Shown: positions 36,501 to 49,133, counted from the first letter of the stretch. The stretch: 64,000 nt of DNA from [Phialemoniopsis] sp. UDSM-2020 (GCA_018873225.1 JAEILZ010000005.1:3224001-3288000); one strand, 5' to 3'. Made by a program: numbers and translations. The notes: generated from the letters alone by a model not told the origin.

Positions 36501-36939
36501 GTTCCGCACGCAATCTATGTTCATGATGCGCGCTATGAGCATCACGGATTTGTTGATGCACTCGAGAGAGAGAGAGAGACATTCATGTTGTATGGAGGTG
36601 CTTGCCGCCTCTCGCTGTGCAAGATCAGTCCTTAACCCGTTCATAAGTACTTACGTCCTTATTCAGCACATGCACAGTCGAAGAATGGCACCTTGGCAGG
36701 GAGCTTGGGAGCGCCATGTCGCCAAATCGCGAGGAATCGCTCCTTTCTTGGCCCTTTCTTCCATCCAGCTCTTGACGAGACATCAGATGCCGTCGACATA
36801 AGTCTTGCTGTGGTCTTGGTCGGTGGTGGAGCTTGGCACGGGAGTTGCGCCGCTAGCGCCAGCCTCTCGGCTTCTGGTGCCATAGCTTTGGTAAACTCGT
36901 CCAGAACAGAACACTACTTGTAGGAACAAAGTACGAAAT

Positions 36940-37720
36940 GGGAGGAAGTACCTAGACCAAGTTCGCAGACCTTCAGTAGACCTAACTTCACCCATGGCCT
37001 GAGAGCTGGCTGGTGGAGATAGGTGCTGTAGGTGTGTGCCCCAGGTACCTTACTTTTTAAGACGGAGGTACGGAGGAGACTGGGTACCTACAACTTCCGT
37101 GAGGTGCCTTCCTCCAAGCCTGACGGTGTGGCTTTGAGATCAAGTAACTCGACATTTCGCACGTATGTACTGTACTGGCCAAGGTGCAAAGCTCTTACGA
37201 AATGTCCTCTCCGCCAATACTGCTGTCGACCCTTCTCTAGGATGTACGAGATAGCTACCAAGTATGAGGGAGGTACCACCAGGTGGGACACGGGGTTGAG
37301 ATGAAGCTGATGCCAAGAGATGAGCCGAACCAGGTCTTCGACTTGGTACCACTGAGTACCAGACGCCCTCCACTCGACTTTGAGAATACAGTAATAATGC
37401 AGCCTCGGTGATGTTGTCTCTTGCTCTCAGCTCTGGTATGTGGAGTCTGCATGCATGCATGCCAACTCGACATTGTTTAACCCTTCTGCCATTCAAGAGA
37501 CCAAAGACGAGGCAAGTAGGGTCATCAGTCAGTCACGCAACTGTGAAACGAAACTTTTGGCGTCGTGTGGATCGCGCCTCTAAATTTGGTACCTCGGATG
37601 TCTGGGCTTGGCCAGGCACCTGACTAACCTCTTGGGAGTGAGAGGTACATGGTGGGTTTCCGCTGCACATTCCCAGGTACGCCACCTAACGGTACCCTCT
37701 ACCTCGGTACCTCTCTGATC
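36940..37720. repeat. Cluster of GGTACC / TACCT motifs
   Basis: At least ten GGTACC, GGTACCT, AGGTAC or TACCTAG-type hexamers occur in under 800 bp, for example near 36950, 37044, 37083, 37272, 37344, 37588, 37690 and 37708. More occur near 34585 and 34688. They are not in tandem and point in both directions. Confidence 0.6.
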
Positions 37721-39368
37721 GTCTCGAACGTCATTATGCCCGTGACCAGATACTGGAGAAGTAGGTATTCAGTGAGTCCTGTGTTCGCCCGTCGCACAGC
37801 CTTGCCGGTTTCTGTATGACGAGTAGAGTAAAAAAGTGTGCTGTCGTTGCAGTGCATCTCATCTTGGATGTACAGAAAGCTTTGCTGGCGACGCGGAGAG
37901 GTCTGGTCTGGACGAAAGGCAAAAAATGGATGACTTGACGTGACGTGACGTGACCATCTCTTGTCCCTTCCCATCTCGTGCTCTCTGCACCGCCTCTCTC
38001 CCAATTCATTTTTTTTTTTTTCTCTTGGGAAAGGAGGAGTACCCGCCAAAATGAGCCAATTAAATGCTCTTGGATGGCAGCGCCATGAAAGCCAAAAAGA
38101 ACGAGTCTGAGCAGCATGGCCAATTAGAGGCTACTATTGAGATCCACCACACCTGCCACAGCTTGCGCGTGTCTGGTTTTGGTGTGCAAATGTACGTATT
38201 TTGCGCGAACTAGGGTATTTGCGTGAGTTCTCGATACCAGCCACCCCAGTCAATCCTTGTCTTTCTCTCTCACCTCTCCCTCCCTCCCATCTCCCTCTCT
38301 CTCCCTCCTTTCCTCTCCCTTCTTCTTTCTCGTCCAAGTCACAGGCAAGCTCGGCCCCCACTTCCCTCCGATCTACCTTACCCAAAAATCCCCAGCCCCA
38401 GCCCAGCACCAAAATACCTACACAAAAGACAAACGGCGCGTTCACTCGCTCCCTCGCTGGCTCGCACTGCGGATACATTATACTTGTTGTCCTTCTCCCT
38501 CTTCTTCCAACCCCCGGTACAGTACTTCCACCCAGACACACTCCTTTTTTCTCTCGCCCTCTCTCGCACCCAAACCCCAGCAAGCGCCCAGCCCTGTGTC
38601 AAAAAGAACGACGAGGAAACGAACGAGCATCTCCCGTGCTCGAGACTTCGGTGGTGACCTTGGATCAAGTACAACTGTACCTTTTCCAAACATCCCCAAC
38701 AAGTCCACAATTATCTCTCATTCACACATTTTATGCACACAACAGTCTTAATACACCAAGCAATCCAGTAAGTACCTTTTTCCCCATCGCCCTTGTTCCC
38801 CCAGGCCTCGCATGTCACTGGGTACATTGTCCTTTTTGCCAAAGACAATGGACGACGACCTCGACCTGCCTTGGGACAGTCGACTCGAGATGACAGCGAT
38901 GCGATGCGCATACACATGCTGTCGTCGCATCCGGCCTCGAGCGATGGTGCCGCTTTGCGTCGCCAACATGCTTGTTGGCTCGACTCGACCTCGAGCCCGA
39001 GGCAGCCGGTAGACGCGAGAAGAGGAGAGCGAGAGCCTTTGACCGGACGGGGGGCAAACACAGTCGTTGTCAAGCCATCCTGTGTTCTGCCTCTCCTGCC
39101 GTGACTACCGCGTTGCTTTTCCTGTTGTCGCCCGCCCACACGCGTGCGCATGACCTCAGCAGCGAACACCAACATACATACATGCCTCTCTCCCTCTCAG
39201 GCGTCATCGCACAACCAATCCTGCGTATTCTTTCCAGCGGCCTCGTGGTTTTTTACTCCTCTTCTCTTTCCTCATTTACAATCAGAGCGAGAAGCCCGAA
39301 GCCTCGCTCGCAAGCTACACTCAATCGACCAGGTACAAAGACTGACATGCACAGTTACATCTGAAATC

Positions 39369-41542
39369 ATGGAGCAGTGGCAGGTCGGCCCTGTACCGGA
39401 GTACATCTATGGGAACTCCACCAACCACCCCCAGGAGATGCAGTAAGTACCATCATTTCATGTACCTTTCCTGGTCTGGACTTTGGCTTGACCTCCCGTG
39501 GACACACACACACTCGCGCGCCGCACTACACGCATCCCTCCCAGAGCTCTAGATGGAATAGCAGAGCTTCGATGGAGAGCTGTTGCTGTTTGTCACTCTG
39601 GCCCGCCTTTGGGCAACAATACCCCATTCCCCGTTCACTTACATACATGCACTCTACACCATACTTGCCTTACGCCCACCCCGTTCTTGTCATCTCTTTC
39701 CTTTACCTCCACCGCTACCTCTGTCTACCTTTTCCCTTCGTCACTCAAGTGCCCATTCTACAAGGGACTGGGTGAACAAGCAAGCAGGGATAGAGCAGCC
39801 TGGCCTAGCACACCGCAGACTCTGAAGACTACTGCCAACTGCCCTTTATATGTACTCGATGTACCTTACTTCCCCCCCTCTTCATCATCGCGGGTAGTCC
39901 CAATCTTCTGGATTCTCTGGCTCTCTGTGACTTTTCCTCTCTGCACACACACCTGTCTGGCCGAGTCGCTTTGGAGAGTTCCACCACAAGGGGTCACGAC
40001 CAGACGTCACGGCCAAAAAAAAAAATACCACTAGATCGTCGTCGTCCCCCAAAATCCCCGACCCTTCTCCTCTCAAAGCCTGGCTCTCTTGTCACCCTTC
40101 CCCCCCCCGCACACCCACTCTTACCTCTACTTGCCCCGCCGCTACATAGCCGTTACCTTTCTCTCCCATTCCCTCCCCTTCACCTGCCTCACCCTCCACC
40201 CCGTCCCGGCGCCGTCGCTGCCCTTGTCCACGGCTCCACGGCGCGTCCCGTCGTCGCGGTCGCCGCCGTTGTCGTCTTCTGCCGTCCCCAATGAAGAAGG
40301 CGAGGCCCGACATTGCGCAGCAGTCATGGGCGACCCAGCCGCCCCCCCAAGCCAGGCCGCCCATGCAGCAGCAACCTCAGTTGCAACCCCAGGTCCAGTC
40401 GCCGTTTGCTAATGCTCCACCATCGTGGTATAGCCCCGGGCACCCTTATCAGCAACACATGGGCCGTCGAAACGATGGCATGCCCGACTTCCGCTATGGC
40501 GCCCCACCCCAGCAGCATGCCCAGCAGCATCAGCCTTCTCCCGTTCAGCCTCCCATGAACGTCAACCAGCAGCACGCCCAGCAGCATGCCCAACACCAGC
40601 AACAGCATGCTCCTCAGCCACCTACTCCTCAGCAGCAGCAGCAGCAGCAGCAGCCTCCCCAGGCCCAGCCGCAGCCCCCGGCCCCGGCCCAGCCAGCGCC
40701 CAGCCGACAGCGGAAGCGTCCCGCTCCTGCTCCGTCCCCGGTGGTGCCTCCTGTGCCGCCTCCTCAGGTCCAGCCGCAGACCCAGGTCCAGCCTCCAGCG
40801 CCCGGCACTCCTGCCGCCCCGAGCAACGTTTCCGTCCCGACTCCTGTCCCGACACCCCAGACCGCTCCTCCGGCTCAAGCCCCCGTCGCTGACGACGCAA
40901 ACGCGACGCCCTCGCAGCCGCCTGCCAAGAAGAGCCGCACCAACACGCCCTGGACGCCTGCCGAGGAGCAGCGGCTCAAGCAGATGAGAGATGCCGGTAA
41001 CAGCTGGGCAGAAATTGCTAAGGTTCGTAAAATGCAGCGTAGGGTGCAGGTCCCTCGGCGAAACCGAGCACTAACACGAGCTCTCCACAGACTTTCCCGT
41101 CGCGTACAGAAGGCAGTGTCAAGAAGCATTGGTACAAGGTTAGTGATCGCATTGTCAATTCGCATAGCTGCGTGTTTGCCTACGGCTTTTTTACTGACAT
41201 ATTATAGGACATGCATTACGCTGAGTTTGCTGAAGACGAGGTTAGTCCTTTTCTACGCTTGTTATTGCCACACCGTATGCGTCGGCACGTACTGACTATG
41301 CTATGCAATTGTAGAGCCAAGCCCTACTCAACGCGATCAAGGAATACGAGAACAACAAGTGGAAGGTTATCGGTCAGAAAGTTGGCAAGCCGGCCAAGGT
41401 TCGTTTTCCTCTCTCTGCCCCTTCCATATGTGCCCCTCAAGCCGCTGAGCAGACTCTGACCTCTTCCCATGATTAGGCTTGCGAGCAATATGCTAAGGAA
41501 CACTTTGCCGAGCACTTCCAGTCGGGCTCTAGCAAACGCTAG
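39369..41542 (+). CDS. Gln/Pro-rich Myb/SANT-domain regulator
   Basis: The C-terminal part is secure. A first Myb/SANT repeat (TPWTPAEEQRLKQMRDAGNS ... KKHWYKD) and a second (SQALLNAIKEYENNKWKVI ... EQYAKEHFAEHF) are built from exons ending or starting at 41022, 41091-41138, 41208-41240, 41315-41398 and 41477-41542, all in phase. Upstream is a Gln/Pro/Ala-rich disordered region with eight CAG codons at 40630-40653. The N-terminus is uncertain: an ATG at 39369 opens a short exon (MEQWQVGPVPEYIYGNST) ending in a perfect GTAAGT donor at 39443, which can join in frame at 40305 across an 862-nt intron, giving 340 aa. Otherwise translation starts at the ATG at 40291. It is likely a nuclear DNA-binding or chromatin protein. 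Confidence 0.8.
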
Positions 41543-44072
41543 AAGGAAAAAAAAGTTTGAGATCGCGACGTGGCTTATACGGCGGGCTGTCGTCACGATG
41601 CGGAGCTTTTCGCATTGAATGCTGATCAACTCGCCGCGCAACCACGTCCACCTTGCGAAACGATATCCCCCATGTCTTTTTTATCTTTGCCGGATTTTCT
41701 TTGGAACTTTCTCTTTCGGTCGGCCAACCCATCGTGGCGGCGCCTTCATTACTGTTGTCATAGCCCTCCGGGCCTTCTCTTCCACCCGGATACACACAAT
41801 CATCCCTTGCAGAAGGAAACGCTTTGGGATAAGGAAGGCGGTGGCAACTTACTAGAACGACTACATTGCCCGGGTTGGTTGCTACATCGGCACCCCTGTG
41901 GCTCCGGTTCCCCCCTTAGGTGGACTCTTTTCTCCTTCGACGCTTTTCTTGTTTCCTTGTTTGTAAGGATTCGTTCGGTATGCTGTTGGCTGTGGGGGCC
42001 AGGTTCAGGAATTTCTTGGGAGTATGGTCTTGTCTCCGCGGTGAAATTTTCTGCTTGTTGCCATGTGAAGTACGCTCGGCCCAGCAGTTGTCGAATGGCT
42101 TTTCTTTCGGTTCCGGCAGGCACTCGTTGCACTTATTGCACCCACTGATCCTGGCCGACCCCTGGATGATGTCAAGAGTACGAGGGACAGCAGCTCACTG
42201 GTCTGCGAGGGGAAGTACGAGGGGCGGGAAATGCTGTTTTCATTGTTACGACTAGGCTTTGGGAGCTCGAGGTGAATAACGATGTGCGGGTAATCAGGAT
42301 GCAAGTGCAAAGGGCACTGTTGAGCCGGATCGTGGTGTTCTTGTTCCTTTTCCCTCTCCGCTGGCCGACCATATTTATCAGGTCAGGTCTATCTAGATAG
42401 TACCCTTTTTCTACGAATCAGACCAAAAAAAGGGAGGGAGTCTGGGCTGGTTGAGAATTTGAATGGATTTCTCGTTCGGAAGCAGATGGCTGCGTCTCGT
42501 CAGATTTCGTTCGCTATGCAACGCATGTGTGCTGCCCGTTACTATCTGAGAAGTGCCATGTCAAGTCCGACTTGAACTGGTTGGGTTGGGTTCAACTCGT
42601 ATGTGGCCTGGCTCCTCGTCATGAAAGGTTGGCGGGAGTGGCGCCTGCATGAAGATACAAGTAAAGTACGTACATACGTACATACCCCGTACAGAGAGCC
42701 AAGCTTTAACTTTATCCCCCCCACACTCTGGGATAAATTTGGAGTCTTATGCCACGAGTTTCTTACACCAGGTACGTATATGTACGTGACTACGAAGTAA
42801 GCATCGAAATGCATGCTCATCAAAGCTGTATTGACATCGAGCTGACTTTCTCGCAAATAGATAAATGAGTTTGCTACAAATGAAAATGACTGGAAATTCA
42901 CCAGAGATCGTCCTCCTCAGCAGTCCAATACGAACTTTTGTTGGATGTTTATTATGGGCGGATGCGCTACCAATACCACCTACGAAGTAAGACCAGGAAC
43001 TTTGAACGGCGGTGCCTTGTTTTAGCGCACATGCACGTCCATCTCGAGCAGTCAAGATTGGTGAAGGCAATGCTGTCTCCCCACACCCCCTGGACTCATG
43101 GACTCCGTAAACAGAATGGATTTCCATGCCGGCTAGGCGGGAAACGGCATGGATTCTACAACAAGAACTACGCGTGCCAAGCAATTTGTCCGCCTTGGTG
43201 GGACGCCCTCCCAAGCCTCCACTCCCCTGCTCGCTCGCTTGCTTCCTTTCGTGGGTTTCCCCTTGCTAGGGGGTGGAATGAAGAGACTTTTACTGGCTTT
43301 GGTGGGCTTGATTTCCTCTCCCTTGTCCCCTGGAACGGCGCGGCGAGCGGGCCACCACTCCACCACATCACCACCATACGAGCGAGGCGGCTTCACTCAT
43401 CTTCTTTTCCTTTCCTCTTCCCTCCTCCACCTCATTTCGTCCATCGTTATCGTGTATTTGATTTCGGCACCTCTCGTTTTGCTGTTATCTTAATTGAAAG
43501 GCGCAGAATCGACGACAAGGCCAGACTTAAGTGTCCAGCGGGATTTTAATCGCCATCTGTTACAATAGCAGATCCACCCGGTGTCTTGTTTCGGAAAGAG
43601 AGATCAATCCAGCATATTTTTATTACCTACCTCTTTTTTTAATTGGGCTTGTTATCCTACCGATACACCCGCTCCCTTCGCTCCAAACTTGCGCCTTCAG
43701 AGCAAATCACAGCCGTCGGTGATTCATCGACTATCCTACCACTCGCTCAGCATTTACGGCTTCCTTGACGACGAACAACGAACAACGAACGACGACGACC
43801 GCGACCGCGACGTTTGGGACCTAGTTCGTATTGGCAACAAGCGTCCTCCCCACACATTCGAAACCGCGACTACGCCCGCCCGCATTCCAGTGTCATCGAC
43901 AACGGCCCGCTGTCGTAGTTCGACCTGTGAAAAACATACCGAGTACTTGTTGAGAGGAGCACGGGCGACCACTGTCTAGTGTCCGTCACGCCATCCTGAC
44001 AGAAGACTGCGATCTCAGTCGTCTCCTCACCACGAGACCGTCAAACCCCGTGTCTTGATCTCAGTAGACAAC
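41543..44072. other. Intergenic region upstream of the CRH gene
   Basis: About 2.5 kb with no credible gene. It includes GTACGTACATAC repeats near 42665 and a C/T-rich then GACGAC/AACGAAC-rich zone at 43200-43990 that looks like the leader of the downstream cell-wall gene. Confidence 0.55.
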
Positions 44073-45712
44073 ATGATCCGATCCCTGCTGCCCGTCGGCG
44101 CTGCCCTGCTCGGTGCGAGGGCTGTGCTTGCAGCCGACCAGCCGACCTGTTCCCTCACCCAGAAATGCCCTGAATCGGCACCCTGCTGCTCCCGTAAGTC
44201 CTGCTTGTTCGATGTCCGCTATGTGTGTCCTGGTTTTGCGACGGCCCTTCACGTCTTTTTGAGGACGGCTGCTGTGTTCCAATCGTACGGGCTGCAGCTA
44301 GTACTGCATCTCGGTCGCACTGCAGCCTGTCCTTCTCGATCGACTTTGGAGCTTTGGGACTTCATTTTATTTGGCTGACCCGAGTTTCTTTTTCTACTTA
44401 GAATATGGCCAGTGCGGAGTCGGTGCTTACTGCCTCGGTGGTTGCGATCCTCGCATGTCTCACACCCTCGACTCTTGCGTCCCTGCCCCCGTCTGCCAGA
44501 GCAAGAAATACGCCATGAACAGCATGGACGGCATCGTCGACGTCAGCGAATACCTCGGCGACCCCAAGAAGGCTGACTGGGTCTCCCAGGGCGAGCCGGT
44601 GCTCTTTGAAGACTCGATCCTTCTGACTATGCCCGTCAAGTCGGTCGGCACCGTCCTGGCCAGTTCGACCTACATGTGGTACGGAAGCGTCAAGGCCAAG
44701 CTCAAGACCTCGCGCGGTGCCGGTGTCGTCACAGCCTTCATCCTTCTCAGCGATGTCAAGGACGAGATCGATTACGAGTTTGTGGGCACCGAGCTCGACA
44801 TTGCTCAGACCAACTATTACTACCAGGGTATCCCCAGTTGTGAGTGCCTACGTTCTTCCCCCTTGAGGCTCCTGATATTTGAGGTTTCGTCAAAACTGAC
44901 AAGAGCATTTCCTATCAGACGTGAACTCGGGCAACATCACCGACCTCTCCAACACATACGACAACTTCCACGAGTACGAGATCCAATGGACGCCGGACCA
45001 GATCACATGGCTCGTCGACGGCAAGGTCGGCCGCACCAAGAAGAAGTCGGAGACGTTCAACTCGACCACCAACCAATACGACTACCCGCAGACCCCGTCC
45101 CGCGTGCAGCTGTCCATCTGGCCCGGTGGTGCCGACTCTAACGCCCAAGGTACCGTCGACTGGGCTGGAGGCAAGATCGACTGGGACTCGGACGAGATCA
45201 AGAACTACGGCTACTACTTTGCCACCTTTGGCGAGATTGAGGTCAAGTGCTTCGATGCCAAGTCGCCCCCCGGCACCAACAAGGGCACTTCGTACACGTA
45301 CAACAACGCCAAGGGCACCAACGACACCGTCATCGACGGCGACAAGCCCACCATCCTCAAGTCCTTCCAGGGCACCGGCGTGGACATGGACAAGGGTGGC
45401 GACAAGGCCTCGGGCACCGCCAGCTCCTCGTCGGGGCCCACCCCCAACACCGTCCCTGGCGGTACAAGCAACGGCCCCGGCACCAACGGCCAAGCAACGG
45501 GCGGCGACGACGACGGCAGCAGCAGCAGCGGCAGTGGTTCCGGCAGCAGCAGCGGCACCGACTCGAGCCCCAAGTGCGAGACGACCGGCTTCACACAAAA
45601 CTGCGACAGCAACAGCGGTAAGAGCGATGGCCAGAAGCTCGGCGGAGAGAGGATTCTGGGCGCGAGCGCTCTGGCCGCCGTGGTCGCACTGGCAGGCATG
45701 CTTCTCCTGTAA
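44073..45712 (+). CDS. CRH-family GH16 cell-wall transglycosylase, GPI-anchored
   Basis: The predicted 450-aa protein starts with a signal peptide (about residues 1-20), then a Cys-rich chitin-binding-like module (residues 26-55, ending CCSQYGQCGVGAYCLGGCDP), then a GH16 domain with the catalytic DEIDYE signature at 161-166 (E162, D164, E166). A Gly/Ser-rich spacer and a hydrophobic C-terminal tail follow, consistent with a GPI anchor. Exons are 44073-44193, 44402-44839 and 44919-45712, with introns of 208 and 79 nt. Family members (Crh1, Crh2/Utr2, Crf1) link chitin to beta-1,6/1,3-glucan at the cell wall. The start is the ATG after ACAAC; the in-frame TTG upstream is not a start. Confidence 0.95.
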
Positions 45713-46518
45713 GAGTGGAACATTTGCCGCTGAAGCTCGATTTGGAGCTGTTTTGTGATTTGTAACTTGCATATTGCTGCCGGTCTCTGTCCTTTTTCGG
45801 CCTCTTCTCTGTCTTCTGTCTGTCCCGGTCTCTCGCCGGTTCGCGACACTCTCTTTGGTTTACTACTGGGGGTTATTTCTTGCGCCCGTTCGGGCCTACT
45901 GAGTTGGTGGAACTTTTACTGTTTATTACAATGCTTTAATATGGCCTTGGTACATAATATCCCGTTGCGACGGGTTTGGGGTTGTTTGGGGAACTTGAGG
46001 AACGGATCATCCAGAGCTTGATGGGGACATACCTTGTACGATCACGCAGGGAGCTAATGGCTTTTCTTGGCCGTCCGCTCCTTTTCAGATGACCAGAGTA
46101 GGAAAAGAAAAGTAAGGGTGCACAAAGGCTTAAGAGCTGAGGCATCTTCTGCCAATGAAGAGAAAGCCAAAGGATAACGTGAGAGATTGAGGGTTCTGCG
46201 TACATATATATCGTGAGCTGCGAATTGAATAAGTGAGTGAACGGAGGTGAATGTCTCTTTTTTCGCTCAAAAGACTTCGACTTGCATCTAGAAGATTACT
46301 TTGTGAGATTGGGAACATCTACATAGGACCATTGATGATGCCTTTCCTTGTCCTCCTCTCGAGTCTGCGAGGGAGGAGTCTACGAGGACCCCACTACAGC
46401 TGCCACCACAGCGCTGTAATTTTGCTGGCGCTACTTAAGTACACCTCCAACCATTTACATCACGTCCCACGTCACGCCGTCATTCTCTGGCCCCGGGTCG
46501 GAACCTGCAACTCTCGCC
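45713..46518. other. Intergenic region
   Basis: About 800 bp between two plus-strand genes. I see no gene; it should contain the 3' end of the CRH transcript and the promoter of the DUF4604 gene. Confidence 0.55.
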
Positions 46519-47109
46519 ATGTCGTCGCAGAAGATCACGTCCAAGAACCTCTCGTACTCGCAGAACCTGCCGCCGTTCCTCGCCGCGCTGCGGGGCCAGC
46601 ACGCGCCCTCCGAGGCCGACGGGCCCGACCCCATCCTCGCGGCGCGCAACCGGCGGCCGGCGGCCAGGCGCAGGGGCTCGGCCAGCGAGGACGCGCCGCT
46701 CGTGCTCGACGACGAGGGCAACGTCGTCAGCGATGTGGCGGTAGGCCTGGACGGCAGCGTGTCGAGGAAGGAAGGCCCCGGTGGAGATGCTACTGCTGCT
46801 GAAGGAGGGGAGGGAGACGGAGACAAGCGGACCGACGGTGAGGGGGGCAAGGATATCCAGAGGGAAGCGGAGAAGGTGGCTGGGATCGGTGGCGGCAAGA
46901 AGAGAAAGCTGGGGAGGGTCGTCGGTGGCGGTGAGGAGGTTGAGGGGACAGCAGAGGAGAAGGTCGCAAAGGAGGGAAGGGAAGGCAGCACGCCAGATCT
47001 AGGCAAGGGAGGCGACTCTACAAAAGACCACAAAGCCAGCAAGGCGTCGAAGGGCAAAAAGAAGGCCAAGAAGATCAAACTGAGCTTTGGCGACGGGGGC
47101 GCAGACTGA
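46519..47109 (+). CDS. DUF4604-family nuclear-type protein
   Basis: The predicted 196-aa single-exon protein has the N-terminal pattern LSYSQNLPPFLAALRGQH, then DPILAARNRRP and EDAPLVLDDEGNVV, which match the DUF4604 family (KIAA1143-like in animals). The middle is Gly/Glu-rich and low in order. The C-terminus is strongly basic (KASKGKKKAKKIKLSFGD), suggesting nuclear or nucleolar location. No catalytic motif is visible and the function of the family is not established. Confidence 0.85.
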   Translation: MSSQKITSKNLSYSQNLPPFLAALRGQHAPSEADGPDPILAARNRRPAARRRGSASEDAPLVLDDEGNVVSDVAVGLDGSVSRKEGPGGDATAAEGGEGDGDKRTDGEGGKDIQREAEKVAGIGGGKKRKLGRVVGGGEEVEGTAEEKVAKEGREGSTPDLGKGGDSTKDHKASKASKGKKKAKKIKLSFGDGGAD

Positions 47110-47646
47110 AGGGAGCTCGGCAAGTACGAGATGGGGAAGAAAACGTGCCCCAAGTGGCACGAAGCAACACCAATACGACAAACCAGAGAGTGTACTGGAG
47201 GTGGGCGAGTCTGACCTGAGGGTCCTGAAACACAGCTCAGGGCCTCCATTGCCGCCTCCAGCGTACCTAGGTACTGACTTCAAGGCGCGCCGACATTGCG
47301 CGACATCCATTGGAAACACGATGTCATCTCGAGGTGGCATCCTGGTCGGCCAACAGCTTCTTGGGCGGAGACGCATGAGGTGATGAACGATGGCAATACC
47401 ACTAGCACAACGGTCGTCGTCGCAAGAACAAGGATAACTCTTCAAAGATCGATTAGATCACACCTCAACATAGAAAATCTATACAGCTGCCACCGCCCAA
47501 TGACTATTCTACACGGCTGCAGATTTGCTGCCGACTCGATGCTTTGCTCCCCCCAAGTCTTGCGCACTGCACTGACCGCGGACCGTAGCTGTTGTCTAGA
47601 TGCCGCTGTCCTTCTCCAACCCATCCACCGTAGCCATTGCAGCTTC
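47110..47646. other. Convergent 3' intergenic region
   Basis: This 537-bp stretch lies between the stops of the DUF4604 gene and the cytochrome oxidase subunit gene. No gene is visible. Confidence 0.55.
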
Positions 47647-48653
47647 CTAGTAGTACGAGGGCTTGACGAAGTCGGCAAAGGTCTTGGGCTCCTCGTAGCC
47701 GTGGTGGTCGTGGCCGTGGCCGTGGCCGTCATCCTGGGGACCGACGTAGTCCATCTTGTAGACACTGCCGCACTCGGGGCATCGCTCGATGGGGCGCTCA
47801 CGAGACATCTGTTTTGCGGGCATTGAGCCCTCGAGTCAGCTGGTTGTCGGGTGGGCTTTGAAACATATACCCTGTGAGAACTTACACCGAGCCAGTTGAC
47901 GACGTGAGAGTCGGCGGGGGAGCCGGTGCAGCCGACGTACTGCTCCTCACCGGCGGAGCGGACGTGGATAGGGTCGGCCATGGTGCCTGTAATGAACAAG
48001 GTCAGCCTAGCTGATCCGGGTACGGGCGAATCTACGCCAGCAGGGCACAACAAACTAACCCGTTCGAGAAGCATCAAGAGGTCGCATGTCGAAGACATCA
48101 ACACCATCCATCTTTCCCATAATTTCGAGACGTTCCAGACCGGTGGACTGCTCGACGTCGGTAGGGATGGTGCCGGGGTTGGCACCGGGGCCGAGAAGAT
48201 CGGCCGAGGTCTTGATCTCTATACGCAGCAGAAAAGCAATATGGTCAGCCCTAGCCCGTATGCATTGTTCCTATTTCAATATGCCAATTGGCTCGTCGCG
48301 AGACATGTGCGTAGCTCGAATGATGCTCCGGCAACATGCCAGGTCGACGAGGTCGCGAATCGGTAATGGCTCGGTAATTAGAGGAAAGGGTTATCGTACC
48401 AGAGATGCTCTTCACCTTGGTCGAGGTCTTGCTGGGGACGGCGTCGACTAGAAGAGCGAAAAGAGAATCGGATTAGCTTTCAATCCTGGCCTTGCAGCGA
48501 TTGGACTCGGGCAGAGCTACGGCCTGCACGCGCGTGTTGTGAGGGAGAGAAGGGATCCTTACGGCGGACGATCGAGGTAGCAAAGCTGCGGCGAACGACG
48601 GGAGCGACGGCGGCCCGGCGGGCGACGGCGAGGGCGGAGCGCTGCAGAAACAT
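47647..48653 (-). CDS. cox4: Cytochrome c oxidase subunit Vb (yeast Cox4)
   Basis: The predicted 186-aa precursor of the zinc-binding matrix-side subunit of complex IV starts with an Arg-rich mitochondrial presequence (MFLQRSALAVARRAAVAPVV). The mature part shows TDVEQSTGLERLE, GCTGSPADSHVVNWL and RCPECGSVYK, with the zinc-binding Cys residues in GCTG and CPEC. Five exons: 48653-48563, 48447-48400, 48218-48060, 47986-47886 and 47808-47647, with introns of 115, 181, 73 and 77 nt. The C-terminus has an unusual His/Gly run (GHGHGHDHHG) before the family ending DFVKPSYY. Multiple short exons are common for this gene in fungi. Confidence 0.93.
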
Positions 48654-49133
48654 TGTGAAGAGGCCAATTGATACAGTCGAGAGCTCAAGAGGTGTCGCGT
48701 TTGGTTTGCGGAGGGAGAGGTGAGGAGGTGGAGGCTCGAGAGGGATTTGCAGGTTTCGTAAGGGAAATGGCCTGATGATGATTTTGGGAATTGGGGGGCC
48801 GTGATTTGGCGGGAGCACGGGCCACACCCTTCTTTTTCGCTGCTGCTGCGCTCTCTGGAACTTGCTGCATCAATGAGAGGTGCACGTGATCTCCCAACCC
48901 AAGCGTGCCAAGACAAGTCATCCCTCTCTCGAGCCTCCTTATTGGACGAGACCAGACAGCACATCTCACACCGGCCGGACATCACACATCAACAACACAC
49001 ACGCAAACGAAGAATGGATCAATTTATATATCATATCAAGATTGAAAGATTACAAGATTACAAGACGAAAGGGAATGGCGGAAGATGACAAAACCAGCAC
49101 TCAATCAACCCCCTTGACCAGACACCTAACTAG
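48654..49133. promoter_or_regulatory. Promoter region of the cytochrome oxidase subunit gene
   Basis: The 480 bp upstream of the cox ATG (minus strand) must hold its promoter, and at its far end the 3' region of the next minus-strand gene. Nothing else is recognisable. Confidence 0.5.

Larger units (their letters stand above)
32443..39368. other. 6.9-kb gene-poor region between two Myb-type genes
   Basis: No open frame here has family features or a consistent spliced extension. The region shares promoter and leader space for two divergent Myb-type genes. It contains many copies of GGTACC/TACCT-type motifs, especially 36940-37720, several microsatellites, and a strongly pyrimidine-rich strand at about 38250-38340 that resembles a fungal transcription start and 5' leader. 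A non-coding RNA or very long leaders are possible, but the sequence alone cannot show this. Confidence 0.6.

Noticed and set aside
38201..38893. 230-codon plus-strand open frame
   Set aside because: It is a Pro/Ser/Leu-rich translation of a pyrimidine-rich leader with no family features; overlapping frames of similar length occur in the other phases.
45126..45849. Several long frames on both strands over the end of the CRH gene
   Set aside because: They are shadows of the Gly/Ser/Thr-rich CRH C-terminal coding region, which is secured by its GH16 motif and anchor.
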